DNA of 64,000 nucleotides from Caulobacter sp. (GTDB lineage Bacteria > Pseudomonadota > Alphaproteobacteria > Caulobacterales > Caulobacteraceae), in assembly GCA_029866155.1 (NCBI GenBank), contig JARWZW010000030.1:30467-94466 (forward strand), read 5' to 3'. Below, one piece after another: positions 35,803 to 45,500 of the stretch. A model generated the notes under the pieces. The model searched no databases, had not been told where the DNA came from, and worked only from the letters and a program-made list of their open reading frames with translations. Made by a program: the position numbers and the translations under genes. Each line of letters begins with the position of its first letter. Positions within the stretch are counted from its first letter, which is position 1.

Positions 35803-36774
35803 TCAGGCGGACGGTCCGTGACGCAGGGCGATGACCTCGCCCACCACGGCCACCGCGATCTCCCAGGGCGCCTTGCCGCCCAGGTCCAAGCCGATCGGCG
35901 CTCGGAGCCGGGCGAACAGCGCCGGGTCCAGGCCAGCCCGGGTGAGCCGGTCCAGCCGTTCGGGCAGCCGCCGCCGCGCGCCCAGCAGCCCGACATAGGG
36001 GGCCGGCGAAGGCAGGGCGGCCATCAGGGCGGCATGGTCCATATCGATGTCATGACCGCAGACGGCAATCGCCGTCCAGGCGTCCAGACCGATATCGGCA
36101 AGGGCGGGTCCGGCCTCATGTCGGTTGTAGCCGACCCCGGCCAGGCCGGGCGGCAGGGCCGGGCCCCGGGGCCGGACCAGGGTGGTTTCGAACCCGCCCT
36201 GGGCGGCCAGGCTGGCGATCGCCAGGGCGGTCGGGTCCGATCCCATGACCACCATGCGCCAGACCGGATCGAACACCAGGGACACGGCGCCCGGCCAGGA
36301 GTCCAGCTGTGAGCCGCAGGCCCGCATCTGGCCGTCACTGACCCAGGTTACGGGTCGTCTCTGGTCCATGGCCAGCAGCAGGGCGAGAGCGGCGGGGTCC
36401 TGCGGCAGGATCCGCTCCACCAGGATCTCGATCCGGGCCCCGCAGAGAAGCCGGATGTCAGGCCAGGGGCTTCCCTCGCCATAGACAAGGCGACGGGGCT
36501 GACCATCCTCCATGCAGGCCATGGCGTGGATCGCCACATCGCCCTCGACACAGCCGCCGGACAGGAAGCCGCTGATCAGGTCGGGACCGAACACCATCTG
36601 GGCGCCCACCGGTCTGGGACCGCCGTCGCCAAGTGCGGAAATCGTCGCCAGCACAGCCGGGTCGCCGGCGGCAAGCACCTGACGCAGCGCCGGGCGCTGG
36701 TCATCGGCAAGTCCATAAAGGGGCCAGTCAGGCAGTTCACGCGTCACCGGGCCAGAATAGCGCGTGGCAACCAC
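35803..36774 (-). CDS. XdhC family protein
   Basis: About 323 residues. The N-terminal XdhC/CoxI domain (LATISALGDGGPRPVGAQMVF, GGCVEGDVAIHAM) is followed by a Rossmann C-terminal domain (VVMGSDPTALAIASLAAQGG, YVGLLGARRRLPERLDRL). XdhC proteins bind molybdenum cofactor and insert the sulfurated form into xanthine dehydrogenase-type enzymes. No xdhAB or cox genes are nearby. The GTG at 36774 has AAGGAA upstream; a GTG at 36747 is an alternative. Confidence 0.85.
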   Translation of the reverse strand: MVATRYSGPVTRELPDWPLYGLADDQRPALRQVLAAGDPAVLATISALGDGGPRPVGAQMVFGPDLISGFLSGGCVEGDVAIHAMACMEDGQPRRLVYGEGSPWPDIRLLCGARIEILVERILPQDPAALALLLAMDQRRPVTWVSDGQMRACGSQLDSWPGAVSLVFDPVWRMVVMGSDPTALAIASLAAQGGFETTLVRPRGPALPPGLAGVGYNRHEAGPALADIGLDAWTAIAVCGHDIDMDHAALMAALPSPAPYVGLLGARRRLPERLDRLTRAGLDPALFARLRAPIGLDLGGKAPWEIAVAVVGEVIALRHGPSA

Positions 36775-36807
36775 CGCCGATACCGGTTCCTTAAGCTTCT
36801 CGAGGAC

Positions 36808-37920
36808 ATGATTACCAACGACTTCACCATGAAGTCCCTGTCTTCGCCCCCGACTGGAGCCGGCGCCGTGCCCAACGCCGCTTTCATCATCGACCCCCGC
36901 CTGCGACGGCCCCTCAGCCGACCGATCGCAGAGGGCTGTCGACTGACTGATGGGGAGGGCGTCGTCCGGGTCGATTTTGACATGCTGGGCGGCTCGGTGC
37001 TGCTCGGTCACGCCCATCCCGAGGTCGAGGCCGCCGTCGCTGGCCCGGCCCCCGCCCAGGGCGAGGTCGCCGCCGCCCTGGCGTCGCTCCTGCCCCGCAA
37101 GCCCGCTATCGCCTTCTGCGCCGAGGAGAGCCAGGCGCTGCCCGTCGCCGTCGCCCTGGCCCGCAAGGCCCTCGGCCGTCGCCGGGTTGCGGTCTGGGAA
37201 CCTGCCGGGGGTCTGTTCAACGACGCGGTCGACCTAGCCGCCCTGCTGGTCGATCCCCTGGGCATGTCGCCCGCACAGCTTCGCCAGGCGCGCAGGACGG
37301 CGGACGCCTGCGGCGCCTTCCTGATCTTCGACGAAGGCGTCAGCAGTTTTCGCGTGCACCCCCAGGGCGCCCAGGGCCTGGGACGGGTGAGGCCTGACCT
37401 TTCCGTCTTTGGCGCCAGCATCGCCAATGGCCGGCCAATCGGCGCCATCGCCGGTCCCGGGACCCTGATCCGCCAGATCGATCCCGATGACCTGCCGCCC
37501 GCCCGCGATGACAGTCTGGCCGCCGCCCTGGCGACCCTGCGTTTCCTCGACAGGACCCCTGTCGCCTCGGGCCTGCAGATCATGGGCGCGGAACTCCAGA
37601 CCGAGGTCGAAGCCCTGGTCGCCCGGGCCGGCGCCAGCCGCCTGTTCAGGCTGGCGGGCGATCCGACCCTGCCGACCCCGCTGTTCTCCGCTCCGGTGCT
37701 GGAAGGCCTCTGGATGCGGGAAATGAGCGCCCGGGACCTGGTCGTGGCCGGCCCCCATGCCCTTTGCGCCGCCCATGGCGAGGCCGAGGTCAGCGCCCTG
37801 GTCGCCGCCTACGCCATCCTGCTGCCGGCCATGATGGCGCGCAGCATGGCCGAGCTTCTGCAACGGCCCGCCCCGCCGCAGGACCTGTTCTATTCCGTCG
37901 CTCCAGAAGGACGCGCATGA
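36808..37920 (+). CDS. Class III aminotransferase-fold protein lacking the PLP lysine
   Basis: About 370 residues with the fold of glutamate-1-semialdehyde-type aminotransferases. GHAHPEVEAAV, the PLP-pyridine Asp in LIFDEGVSSF and RPDLSVFGASIANGRPIGAIAG align with the family, but the Schiff-base lysine expected in the FGKAIANG-type motif is Ala (codon 37414-37416). The Ser/Gly-Thr-Glu-Ala phosphate loop is also replaced (CAEESQAL). At 60 residues shorter than usual it is unlikely to be an active transaminase. ATG 36808 or 36829 may be the start. It shares ATGA with the next gene. Confidence 0.7.
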   Translation: MITNDFTMKSLSSPPTGAGAVPNAAFIIDPRLRRPLSRPIAEGCRLTDGEGVVRVDFDMLGGSVLLGHAHPEVEAAVAGPAPAQGEVAAALASLLPRKPAIAFCAEESQALPVAVALARKALGRRRVAVWEPAGGLFNDAVDLAALLVDPLGMSPAQLRQARRTADACGAFLIFDEGVSSFRVHPQGAQGLGRVRPDLSVFGASIANGRPIGAIAGPGTLIRQIDPDDLPPARDDSLAAALATLRFLDRTPVASGLQIMGAELQTEVEALVARAGASRLFRLAGDPTLPTPLFSAPVLEGLWMREMSARDLVVAGPHALCAAHGEAEVSALVAAYAILLPAMMARSMAELLQRPAPPQDLFYSVAPEGRA

Positions 37921-38792
37921 CGTTTTCCCTCACCAAGCTTGGCGTCAGCGCCGCCCAGTTCGGGCTGGACGGGACCTCAGGTCCCCGGTCCCGGACCCCG
38001 GAAGTCGAGGCTCGCGACATCCTGGCCATCGCCGCCCGGGGCCAGCTTTCGGTTCTGGACGCCTCCGGCGTCTATGGACGGGCCGAACAGCTGCTGGGCG
38101 ACCTGATCCCCCGCCCGTCGAGCTTTCGCCTGACCCTCAATACGGTTCGCGCTGACCGGGGCCCCGACTTTGTCGAAGCCGAGGCGCGGGCCAGCCTGCG
38201 CCGTCTGGCGGTCGAGCGGGCGGACGCGATCATCGTGCCCTCTGTCGGCGAACTGTTCGGCCCCCAGGGCCAGGCCCTCTGGACCCGGCTGCACCGGCTG
38301 CGCGACGAAGGACTGTTCGCCCGGATCGGGATCGCGGTTCATGCCTCAGACGATCCCTTCGGCGTGGCCCGCCGTTTCAAGCCTGACCTGGTCCAGGCCC
38401 CGGCCTCCCTGCTGGACCAGAGGCTGCTGGCGGACGGCGCCCTGGCCCGGATCGCCGGCGTCGGGATTGAAGTGCAGCTGCGGTCGATCTTCCTGAACGG
38501 TCTGTTGTTCCTGCCGCCAGACCGGGTGCCGGCCACCCTCAAGGGCTCGGCCGGCCGCCTGTCGCGGGTTCGGCGCATGATTGCCGAAGGCCGTAGCGAC
38601 CCGTTGCAGGCCGCCCTGGGATTTGCCCTGTCGCGCCCTGAAGCCAGCGCCGTGCTGGTCAGTCCAACCACCGCCGCAGAGCTGTCCGCCATCCTGGCCG
38701 CGGCGGCCAGCCCGCCGCCGGACCTGGACTGGGATGACATGGCCCTGGATGACCCGGGCGCCCTGGACACAGGGTCCTGGGCCGCAGCCTGA
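37917..38792 (+). CDS. Aldo/keto reductase-fold protein lacking catalytic Lys and His
   Basis: A 291-residue TIM-barrel protein like sugar-linked aldo/keto reductases (RSIFLNGLLFL is characteristic of that group). Asp48 and Tyr53 of the catalytic tetrad remain (VLDASGVYG), but the Lys position (FRLTLN) is Asn75 and the His position (DAIIVPS) is Pro108. It overlaps the preceding degenerate aminotransferase by 4 bases. Both keep long open frames with the same base composition as neighbours, so they appear to be retained rather than decaying. Function unknown. Confidence 0.72.
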   Translation: MTFSLTKLGVSAAQFGLDGTSGPRSRTPEVEARDILAIAARGQLSVLDASGVYGRAEQLLGDLIPRPSSFRLTLNTVRADRGPDFVEAEARASLRRLAVERADAIIVPSVGELFGPQGQALWTRLHRLRDEGLFARIGIAVHASDDPFGVARRFKPDLVQAPASLLDQRLLADGALARIAGVGIEVQLRSIFLNGLLFLPPDRVPATLKGSAGRLSRVRRMIAEGRSDPLQAALGFALSRPEASAVLVSPTTAAELSAILAAAASPPPDLDWDDMALDDPGALDTGSWAAA

Positions 38793-38799
38793 AAGAACA

Positions 38800-38827
38800 G
38801 AGGCCGCCACGTTTGCGTGGCGGCCTC
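38800..38827. terminator. Hairpin after the AKR-like gene
   Basis: A perfect 12-bp stem (GAGGCCGCCACG, loop TTTG, CGTGGCGGCCTC) begins 8 bases after the stop. There is no T-run on the plus strand and only a broken one on the minus, so it is a terminator without a clear U tract or serves both convergent genes. Confidence 0.5.
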
Positions 38828-38885
38828 CTGGGGACGCTGAAAAGTCGGGGGGGCGTATCAGCGTCCCTGATGACAGAACGCAACC

Positions 38886-38906
38886 AGCCCGCAAAGGTTG
38901 CGGGCT
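38886..38906 (-). terminator. Hairpin after the btuB-like gene
   Basis: A 9-bp stem AGCCCGCAA/TTGCGGGCT with loop AGG lies 9 bases beyond the btuB-like stop, oriented to end that minus-strand transcript. The following tract is only partly T-rich. Confidence 0.45.
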
Positions 38907-38914
38907 AAGTCGGA

Positions 38915-40753
38915 TCAGTTGCGCAGGCGCAGCCCGATAAAGACTCCGCGCCCGGCTTCACGATAGCCAAGGCTCTCCTGGAAGGTTTCGTCGGCAAGGT
39001 TTTCCACCCGCCCAGTCAATTCCAGGGACTCCGTCATCCGCCAGCCGGCCGCGATGCTGGCCGTGACAAACCCGTCGCGGAGCTCGGGTGAAAAGGTCGA
39101 GGGGTTGCTGTCGGTCTGCTCGCCTTCCGCCCTCAGGGTCAGGATGGCGTTCAGACGCTCGGCCCGCCAGGCCAGGCTGGCCGCACCGGACTGTTCGGGA
39201 ACACGCAGCAGCGGCTGACCGGTGGTCGCATCCGTCGCGTCAGCATGGCTGTAGGCGGCATGGAGGCGGAAACCCCGGCCGAGATCGAGATCGGCCGAAA
39301 GGCTGCCGCCTGTGGTCAGGGTGCGCTCGAGGTTCACGTAACGCCCGATCCCGTAGGAAATCTGGTCCTCGACTTCCAGCCGGTAACCGACCGCCTTGAC
39401 CACAACCCTTTCGTCGCCTGACCGCCAGGACAGGCCCAGGTCCCAGCCCTCCGCTGTTTCCGGCTTCAGCCCCGTAGAGGGGCCCGAAGGGAAGCAGAAA
39501 TCGCAGACTGCCTGGCTGATGGTCGGGGTCTTGAACCCCTGCCCCCAGGAAGCTTCTGCATGAAAACCCCGGCCGAAGTCGCCGCTGGCGGTCAGGCGGG
39601 CCGTGACCTTGCTGTCGAAGTCGTCCGGTTCGTCAAACCTCAGGGCGGCGCCCAGGGTCAAGGGGGCGACGGGCGTGAAACGGCCAGTCACGAAGGCCGA
39701 GCCAGACCCCAGATCAGCCCTGTCGCCATTGCTCAGGGAGGCCTCGGTCTCGTCGCGCTCCAGGCCGGCCAGGACCGCGAACCGGTCGCCGGGACCGCCC
39801 TTTCCGGCCGTCCAGCGGAGAGAACGGCGCCGTGCTGAATAGGAAGACGAGAAGGCGGAGATGTTGTCCCGGTCCAGGTCGTAGAGACTGACCGTCAGGC
39901 TCTGGTCCAGCCCGAGCCATCCTGCCGCCTTGAGCCGGGCGAAGCCGGACCAGTCGCGGGACCGGGCCTGGTCAGCCGTATCGCCAAAGCTGAAGCTGGC
40001 GTCATAGCCGTCGGTTTCGGCATCGAAGGCGCTGTAACGCACCCGGCCTTCGAGACTGACCTGGTCATTGAAGCTGTATCGGCCGTTCAGCGAAACCGCC
40101 TGGCTCTCCAGGCCATCCGCTTCGGTTCCATTGGCCGCCTTGGACACCCCGTCAGACCGGTAGGCCGAGACAGAGGCCCCGATGGCGTGGGAGTCTCCGA
40201 CCTGGCCGAAGGCTGCGGATCCACGCTGCGATCCAAAGCTTCCGGCCTCGGCGCTGACCCGCCAGCCGTCCAGTTCGCGGGTGGTGAAGGCGATCACGCC
40301 GCCAATGGCGTCCGAGCCCCAGAGCGAGCCTTGGGGACCGGCCAGGATCTCGATCCGCTGGATATCGGCCAGATCAAAGGCGGCGAAATCGAAGCCGCCA
40401 TTGGGACTGGACGCGTCGTTCTGGACCACGCCGTCTACCAGAACCAGGGTCTTGTCGCCGGCCGCTCCGCGCATCCGGAGGGTCGAGACCCCGCCGAACC
40501 CGCCATTGCGGCTCAAGGAAACGCCGGGAACCGTGGCCAGGGCGTCAGCGGCGAACACGGTCTGGCGGAGGGCGATGTCGTCCTCGGTGATGAGGGTCAG
40601 GCCTGGAACCCGATCGGGCTCCGACGCCAGCCGGGTGACGATGACGGCGTCCAGGTCTGTGACCTCTTCCGCGGCAAGGGATGGCCCGGCAAGGGACAAG
40701 GCGGCGAGCAGGCTCAGGCCGCCGGCGGCGGCCATAGGGGTGGACTTGCGCAT
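38915..40753 (-). CDS. btuB: TonB-dependent cobalamin receptor (BtuB-like)
   Basis: A 612-residue outer-membrane transporter. A signal peptide (1-27) precedes a plug domain (LDAVIVTRLASEPDRVPG, ATVPGVSLSRNGGFGGVSTLRMRG, IEILAGPQGSLWGSDAIGGVI) and a beta-barrel ending in an aromatic-type terminus (GVFIGLRLRN). The cobalamin riboswitch upstream at 40923-41100 and the small size indicate vitamin B12 uptake. The btuCDF genes are not in the window. Confidence 0.92.
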   Translation of the reverse strand: MRKSTPMAAAGGLSLLAALSLAGPSLAAEEVTDLDAVIVTRLASEPDRVPGLTLITEDDIALRQTVFAADALATVPGVSLSRNGGFGGVSTLRMRGAAGDKTLVLVDGVVQNDASSPNGGFDFAAFDLADIQRIEILAGPQGSLWGSDAIGGVIAFTTRELDGWRVSAEAGSFGSQRGSAAFGQVGDSHAIGASVSAYRSDGVSKAANGTEADGLESQAVSLNGRYSFNDQVSLEGRVRYSAFDAETDGYDASFSFGDTADQARSRDWSGFARLKAAGWLGLDQSLTVSLYDLDRDNISAFSSSYSARRRSLRWTAGKGGPGDRFAVLAGLERDETEASLSNGDRADLGSGSAFVTGRFTPVAPLTLGAALRFDEPDDFDSKVTARLTASGDFGRGFHAEASWGQGFKTPTISQAVCDFCFPSGPSTGLKPETAEGWDLGLSWRSGDERVVVKAVGYRLEVEDQISYGIGRYVNLERTLTTGGSLSADLDLGRGFRLHAAYSHADATDATTGQPLLRVPEQSGAASLAWRAERLNAILTLRAEGEQTDSNPSTFSPELRDGFVTASIAAGWRMTESLELTGRVENLADETFQESLGYREAGRGVFIGLRLRN

Positions 40754-40922
40754 GGCGCGTTCTCCGGAACAGGAGCCCGCGCGGCGCCGCGTGGCGTTGG
40801 GGTCAAGCGACCGCGCCAGCGCGCCGGCCGGCGGTCGCTTCGGCAGCAGGGCCCGGCCCGGCGAGCCGGACAGGCCTGGAGCTGCGCCGCTGGTCTGGAC
40901 CCGGACCCCGGACGAACGACAT

Positions 40923-41100
40923 CGGCGGCAGGTCTCCTGGCTTGCGGGTCAATGGGTGCGCGTCGTCGCCTTCCCGGTTTCCCAGTGGCGCTCCTTGCGG
41001 AGACCGACGCGGCCCTCGCCGCTGACAGTTGCGGGCACAGCCGGGGATTTTCACCCCTGTTCCCTCTTGGCCCCCGTCAGGGGGACCGCCTGCAGAACGT
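40923..41100 (-). promoter_or_regulatory. Cobalamin riboswitch
   Basis: On the minus strand the region contains GGGGTGAAAATCCCCGGC, GCCCGCAACTGTCAG, the B12-box GCCACTGGGAAACCGG and the 3' element AAGCCAGGAGACCTGCCG, in the order of known cobalamin riboswitches. It is followed, before the btuB-like ATG, by a 10-bp inverted repeat (AAGCGACCGC at 40805-40814, GCGGTCGCTT at 40831-40840) that could be part of the expression platform. Cobalamin binding is expected to reduce btuB expression. The 5' boundary is approximate. Confidence 0.9.
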
Positions 41101-41168
41101 CATGCCGCAGGGCGCCAGGTTTGGCAACCCCGGCGCCGAAGTCAGGGGTCGATTGACAGGCCCGGGTG

Positions 41169-42281
41169 TCAGGCCCAGGCGCCATAGGGGTCTGCGAAGG
41201 GCTTGCCCAGGGCCTGGGCCACGGCCGGATGGGTCAGTTCGCCCTTGAGCACATTCAGGCCCCGCGCCAGATGCTTGTCCCGGGCCAGGGCATTCAGACC
41301 ATGATCCGCCAGGGCCAGTCCGAAGGGCAGGGTGGCGTGGACCAGGGCCTCGGACGATGTGCGGGGCGCGGCGCCCGGCATGTTGGCGACACAGTAGTGG
41401 ACCACGCCCTCGACCGTATAGGTCGGCTCGGCATGGGTCGTCGGATGGCTGGTCTCGAAACAGCCGCCCTGGTCGATGGAGACATCCACCAGAACGCTGC
41501 CGGGCTTCATCCGAGACAGGTCGGCGCGCTTGATCAACTTGGGCGCAGCGGCCCCGGCAGTCAGGACCGCGCCGATAACCACGTCGGCCTTCAGGATTTC
41601 TTCCTCGATGGCGTCGAGGGTCGAATAGCGGGTCAGGACCCGACCCATGAAGATGTCGTCCAGTTCGCGCATCCGGGGGATGGACCGTTCAAGCACCACC
41701 ACCTCGGCATTCAGGCCCATGGCCATGCGGGCGGCGTTCATGCCGACCACGCCGCCGCCCAGGACGGCGACGCGGGCCGGAGGCACGCCGGGCACGCCGC
41801 AGAGCAACAGGCCCATGCCGCCATTGTGTTTCAACAGGGTCTCGGCGGCGGAGAAGACGGCGATCCGTCCGGCCACTTCGCTCATCGGCGCCAGCAGAGG
41901 CAGGCCGCCCCGGGCGTCGGTCACGGTTTCATAGGCGATGGCCGCACAGCCCGAGGCCAGCAGGCCTTCGGTCTGGGCCGGATCCGGGGCCAGATGCAGG
42001 TAGGTGAACAGGATGTGGTGGGGCTTCAGCCGCTCCCACTCGACCTTCTGGGGCTCCTTGACCTTGACGATCAAGTCGGAGCCGGAGAACACCGCATCGG
42101 CGTCGGGGACGATGGTCGCCCCGGCCTTCACATAGGCTTCGTCGCCATAGCCAGCCCCCTGACCGGCGGTGGTCTCGACCAGCACCTGATGACCATGGGC
42201 GACATATTCGCGAACCGCAGTCGGCGGCAGGCCCACCCGGTGCTCGCCAGGTTTGATCTCCTTAGGCACGCCAACGCGCAT
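41169..42281 (-). CDS. ald: Alanine dehydrogenase
   Basis: A 370-residue NAD-dependent enzyme interconverting L-alanine and pyruvate plus ammonia. [24 protein letters not shown] and the Rossmann motif [17 protein letters not shown] match the family, with Lys74 and His95 regions (VKVKEP, FTYLHLA) as catalytic sites. Length is normal. The start ATG at 42281 gives the exact family N-terminus. It is divergent from the alpha-2-macroglobulin gene. Confidence 0.96.
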   Translation of the reverse strand: MRVGVPKEIKPGEHRVGLPPTAVREYVAHGHQVLVETTAGQGAGYGDEAYVKAGATIVPDADAVFSGSDLIVKVKEPQKVEWERLKPHHILFTYLHLAPDPAQTEGLLASGCAAIAYETVTDARGGLPLLAPMSEVAGRIAVFSAAETLLKHNGGMGLLLCGVPGVPPARVAVLGGGVVGMNAARMAMGLNAEVVVLERSIPRMRELDDIFMGRVLTRYSTLDAIEEEILKADVVIGAVLTAGAAAPKLIKRADLSRMKPGSVLVDVSIDQGGCFETSHPTTHAEPTYTVEGVVHYCVANMPGAAPRTSSEALVHATLPFGLALADHGLNALARDKHLARGLNVLKGELTHPAVAQALGKPFADPYGAWA

Positions 42282-42597
42282 GGGCTTTTCTCCATCAGAC
42301 GGGTTTGAGGGTCGTTTGCCCCTGTCCTGACCTTTGGTCAAGAACCGCTGGCAGGCAAGCCGGCAGGAGGAAAATGCCAGGACCCGGCCCAGGACTGCGT
42401 TCCCGCCCCCTGCGGCGCGCAATTCAACCGCCCCGCCGGGCATGGACCCGAAGGCCCAGGCGAACGTCCGCAGGGCGCGATGTTTTCTTTGCCAAACTCT
42501 CCCAGGACGAGAGTTCATCGATCCGCTCATTGACCGCTGTTCCCCATTGGCCTCACTGTCCACGTCAAGACGAGATCGACCGGAGAGATTTTCCGCC
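42282..42597. other. Intergenic region between ald and the alpha-2-macroglobulin gene
   Basis: About 316 bases with no supported gene. It must hold promoters for both divergent genes. An in-frame extension of the alpha-2-macroglobulin frame runs to 42334, but it is rich in Arg/Pro and lacks a signal sequence, so I leave it non-coding. Confidence 0.5.
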
Positions 42598-45500
42598 ATG
42601 ACGCCCACCGACGAGACCGCAGGCGCAGGATCCCCGGCCGCTCCGGCCAAGCCCCGGTTCCAGCTTCCCCCGGGCTTGGGCCCCACGGCCGCCATCGCGG
42701 CGGCCGCAGCCCTGGCCCTTGGCTTTGGCGGTGGATGGGTGGCGGCCAAGGGCGGCGACCTGTTTGCCCCTTCGTCCAGCCAGGGACCGGCCGGTTCGGT
42801 GGCCGATGTGGCCGCCAATGGCCGCACCCCCGGGGCCCTGCCCTGGAACCTGTTCGGCAAGCCCCGTTCCGCGGGCGCCTCGCGTCGCGGCATTCCCCGG
42901 CCCGACGGTTTTGCTGTGTGGCGCCAGCGTCTGGACACGTCGGGGTCGGAACCCAGGGCCTGTATCGAGCTTTCCAAACCCCTGGATGCTGCAAAAACCT
43001 ATGGCGACTTTGTTCTGGTTTCCCCGGATCTTGGCGGAACACCGGCGGTCAGCGTCAATCCCAAGAATGACGCCGAGCTTTGCGTCGCCGGCATGGGCTT
43101 TGTCGATCGCCGCATCACCCTGCTGAAGGGTCTGCCCGGCAAGGGCGGAACCACCCTTGCGGCCAATGCCGATGTCGATTTCACCTTCGGCGAAAAGCCG
43201 CCCTATGTCGGGTTCGCGGGCAATGGCGTCATCCTGCCCCGCGAAGACGCCGACGGTGTCGGGATCGAGACGGTCAATGTCTCGCGCCTGTCCATCGAGG
43301 TCTGGCGCATCTCGGACCGGAACCTGGTCCGCAAGTCGATCAGTGCGCCCGATCCGACCGGCGAGGGCGACTGGCCGGGCGACTACGGCGATGACAGCCC
43401 CGATGACGAAGGCCGCGTGGTCTGGAAGGGCGAGGTCGCCGTGACCGGAGGCCAGGGCGAGCGGCTCACCACTGTCTTTCCCCTCGGCGCCGTGCTGAAG
43501 GAAATGAAGGCCGGCGGTTATGTGATCAAGGCGCGCGACGCCTCCGCCGGCGTCAAGAACGACAACGACGACGGTGAAGGCGTGCAGCCCGCCCAGGCCC
43601 GTCGCTGGATCATGTTCACCGACATGGCCCTCGCCGGGTATGATGGCGCCGAGTCCCTCGACGTGGTCGTCCGCTCCCTGAAAAGCGCCAGGTCGATGTC
43701 TGGCGTGCGGGTGGCCCTGGTCGCCCGCAACGGCGAGGACCTGGCCGAGGCCAAGTCCGACAGCCAGGGCCGCGTCCGGTTCCTGCGACCACTGCTCAAG
43801 GGCGAGAACGCCCTGAAGCCGAAAATGGTCATGGCCTATGGTCCGCAGGGCGACCTGTCGATCCTCGACCTCGACCGCTCGCCTGTGGATCTGTCCAAAC
43901 AGGGGGTTGGCGGCCGCAACGGCCCGTCCCCGGACGAGGATGAAACCGGGGGCCGAGTCGCCGCCTCCGAGATCGACGGCTATCTCTATGCAGACCGGGG
44001 CATCTATCGCCCGGGCGAGACCGTTCACCTGACCGCCCTGATCCGCGACCTGCAGTCCCGGGCGGTGAAGGATCGCAAGGGCCAGATCGTGGTCCGCCGC
44101 CCCTCCGGCGTAGAGTTCAAGCGCTTTGCCTTTGATGGCGCGCCCAAGGGAGCCCTGGCCCAGGACCTGGCCCTGCCCCGCAGCGCGCCGCGCGGTCGCT
44201 GGACGGCGAAGCTTGAGATCGAGGGCCTGGATGTCGCCGCAGGCGAACTGTCCTTCTCGGTCGAGGATTTTGCGCCCCAGAGACTGGCGGTCGACACCGA
44301 CGGCAAGGCGTCGACCCCGGTGGCGGCCGGCGAGACACGCCAGGTCGGAGTCACGGCGCGGTTCCTCTATGGCGCGGTGGGCGCGGGTCTGCAGACCCAG
44401 GGCGAAGCCCGGCTGGCGGCCGATCCCAACCCCTTCCCGGCCTTCAAGGACTATCGCTGGGGAGACGAGAAATCGCCCTTCCAGGAAAAATTCCTTGAAC
44501 TGGGCTCCTCCGTCACAGACGGCGAGGGCCGCGCCTTCCTGGCCATCAACAGCGCCGAGGCCGGCGACACGGCCTCTCCCCTCAAGGCCACGGTCACCGC
44601 CTCGGTCTTCGAGCCGGGCGGCCGGCCCGTGCGCGAAAGCCTGTTCCTGAAGGTCCGCACCCGGCCCGTCTATCTGGGCGTCAAGGTGGACGAGGGCCAG
44701 GGCGGCGGCTCCAATCCGTCGATCGGCATCGATGTCATCGCCGTGGACGGCGCCGGCGCCCGGATCGCCGCGCCCGGAACCACCTACAGCCTGATCAGCG
44801 AAAACTGGGACTACGACTGGTTCCAGCAGGATGGCCGCTGGCAATGGCGGCGCACCAGCCGCGACGCCGTCGTCGCCAGGGGCACGATCGCCATTAGCGC
44901 GGGCGCCCCGGCCAAGATTGGCCGCCGTCTGGAATGGGGCGACTACCGCCTCGAACTGGAAGGCCCCGGCGGCGCCAGGACCGTGGTGCGGTTCGCATCT
45001 GGATGGGGCGCCGCGGCCGGTGACGGCGAAGCGCCCGACCAGGTCCGCATCGGCCTGTCGACCCGCGACCCCGGCCAGGGCGACAGCATCGACCTGACCA
45101 TCAAGAGCCCCTATGCGGGCGAGGCCCAGGTGGCGGTGGCCACCGACCGGGTGGTCGATTTCAAGACCTTCAGCGTGCCGGAAGGTGGAACCACCCTGAG
45201 GCTCAAGACCTCGGCCGCCTGGGGCGGCGGGGCCTATGTGCTGGTCAGCGTGGTGCAGCCGCGAGACCCTTCGGCCACCCCCAGGCCCCGCAGGGCCCTG
45301 GGACTGCTCTATGTGCCGCTCGATCCGAAGTCCCGCAAACTGACCGTCGATCTGGGCACGCCAGAGAAGCTGAATTCCAAGTCCGAGGTCGAGGTGCCAG
45401 TCCAGGTCAAGGGCCTGGGCATGGGCCAGACCGCCCGGGTCACCGTGGCGGCCGTCGACGAGGGCATCCTGCGCCTGACCCGGTTTTCGAGTCCCGACCC

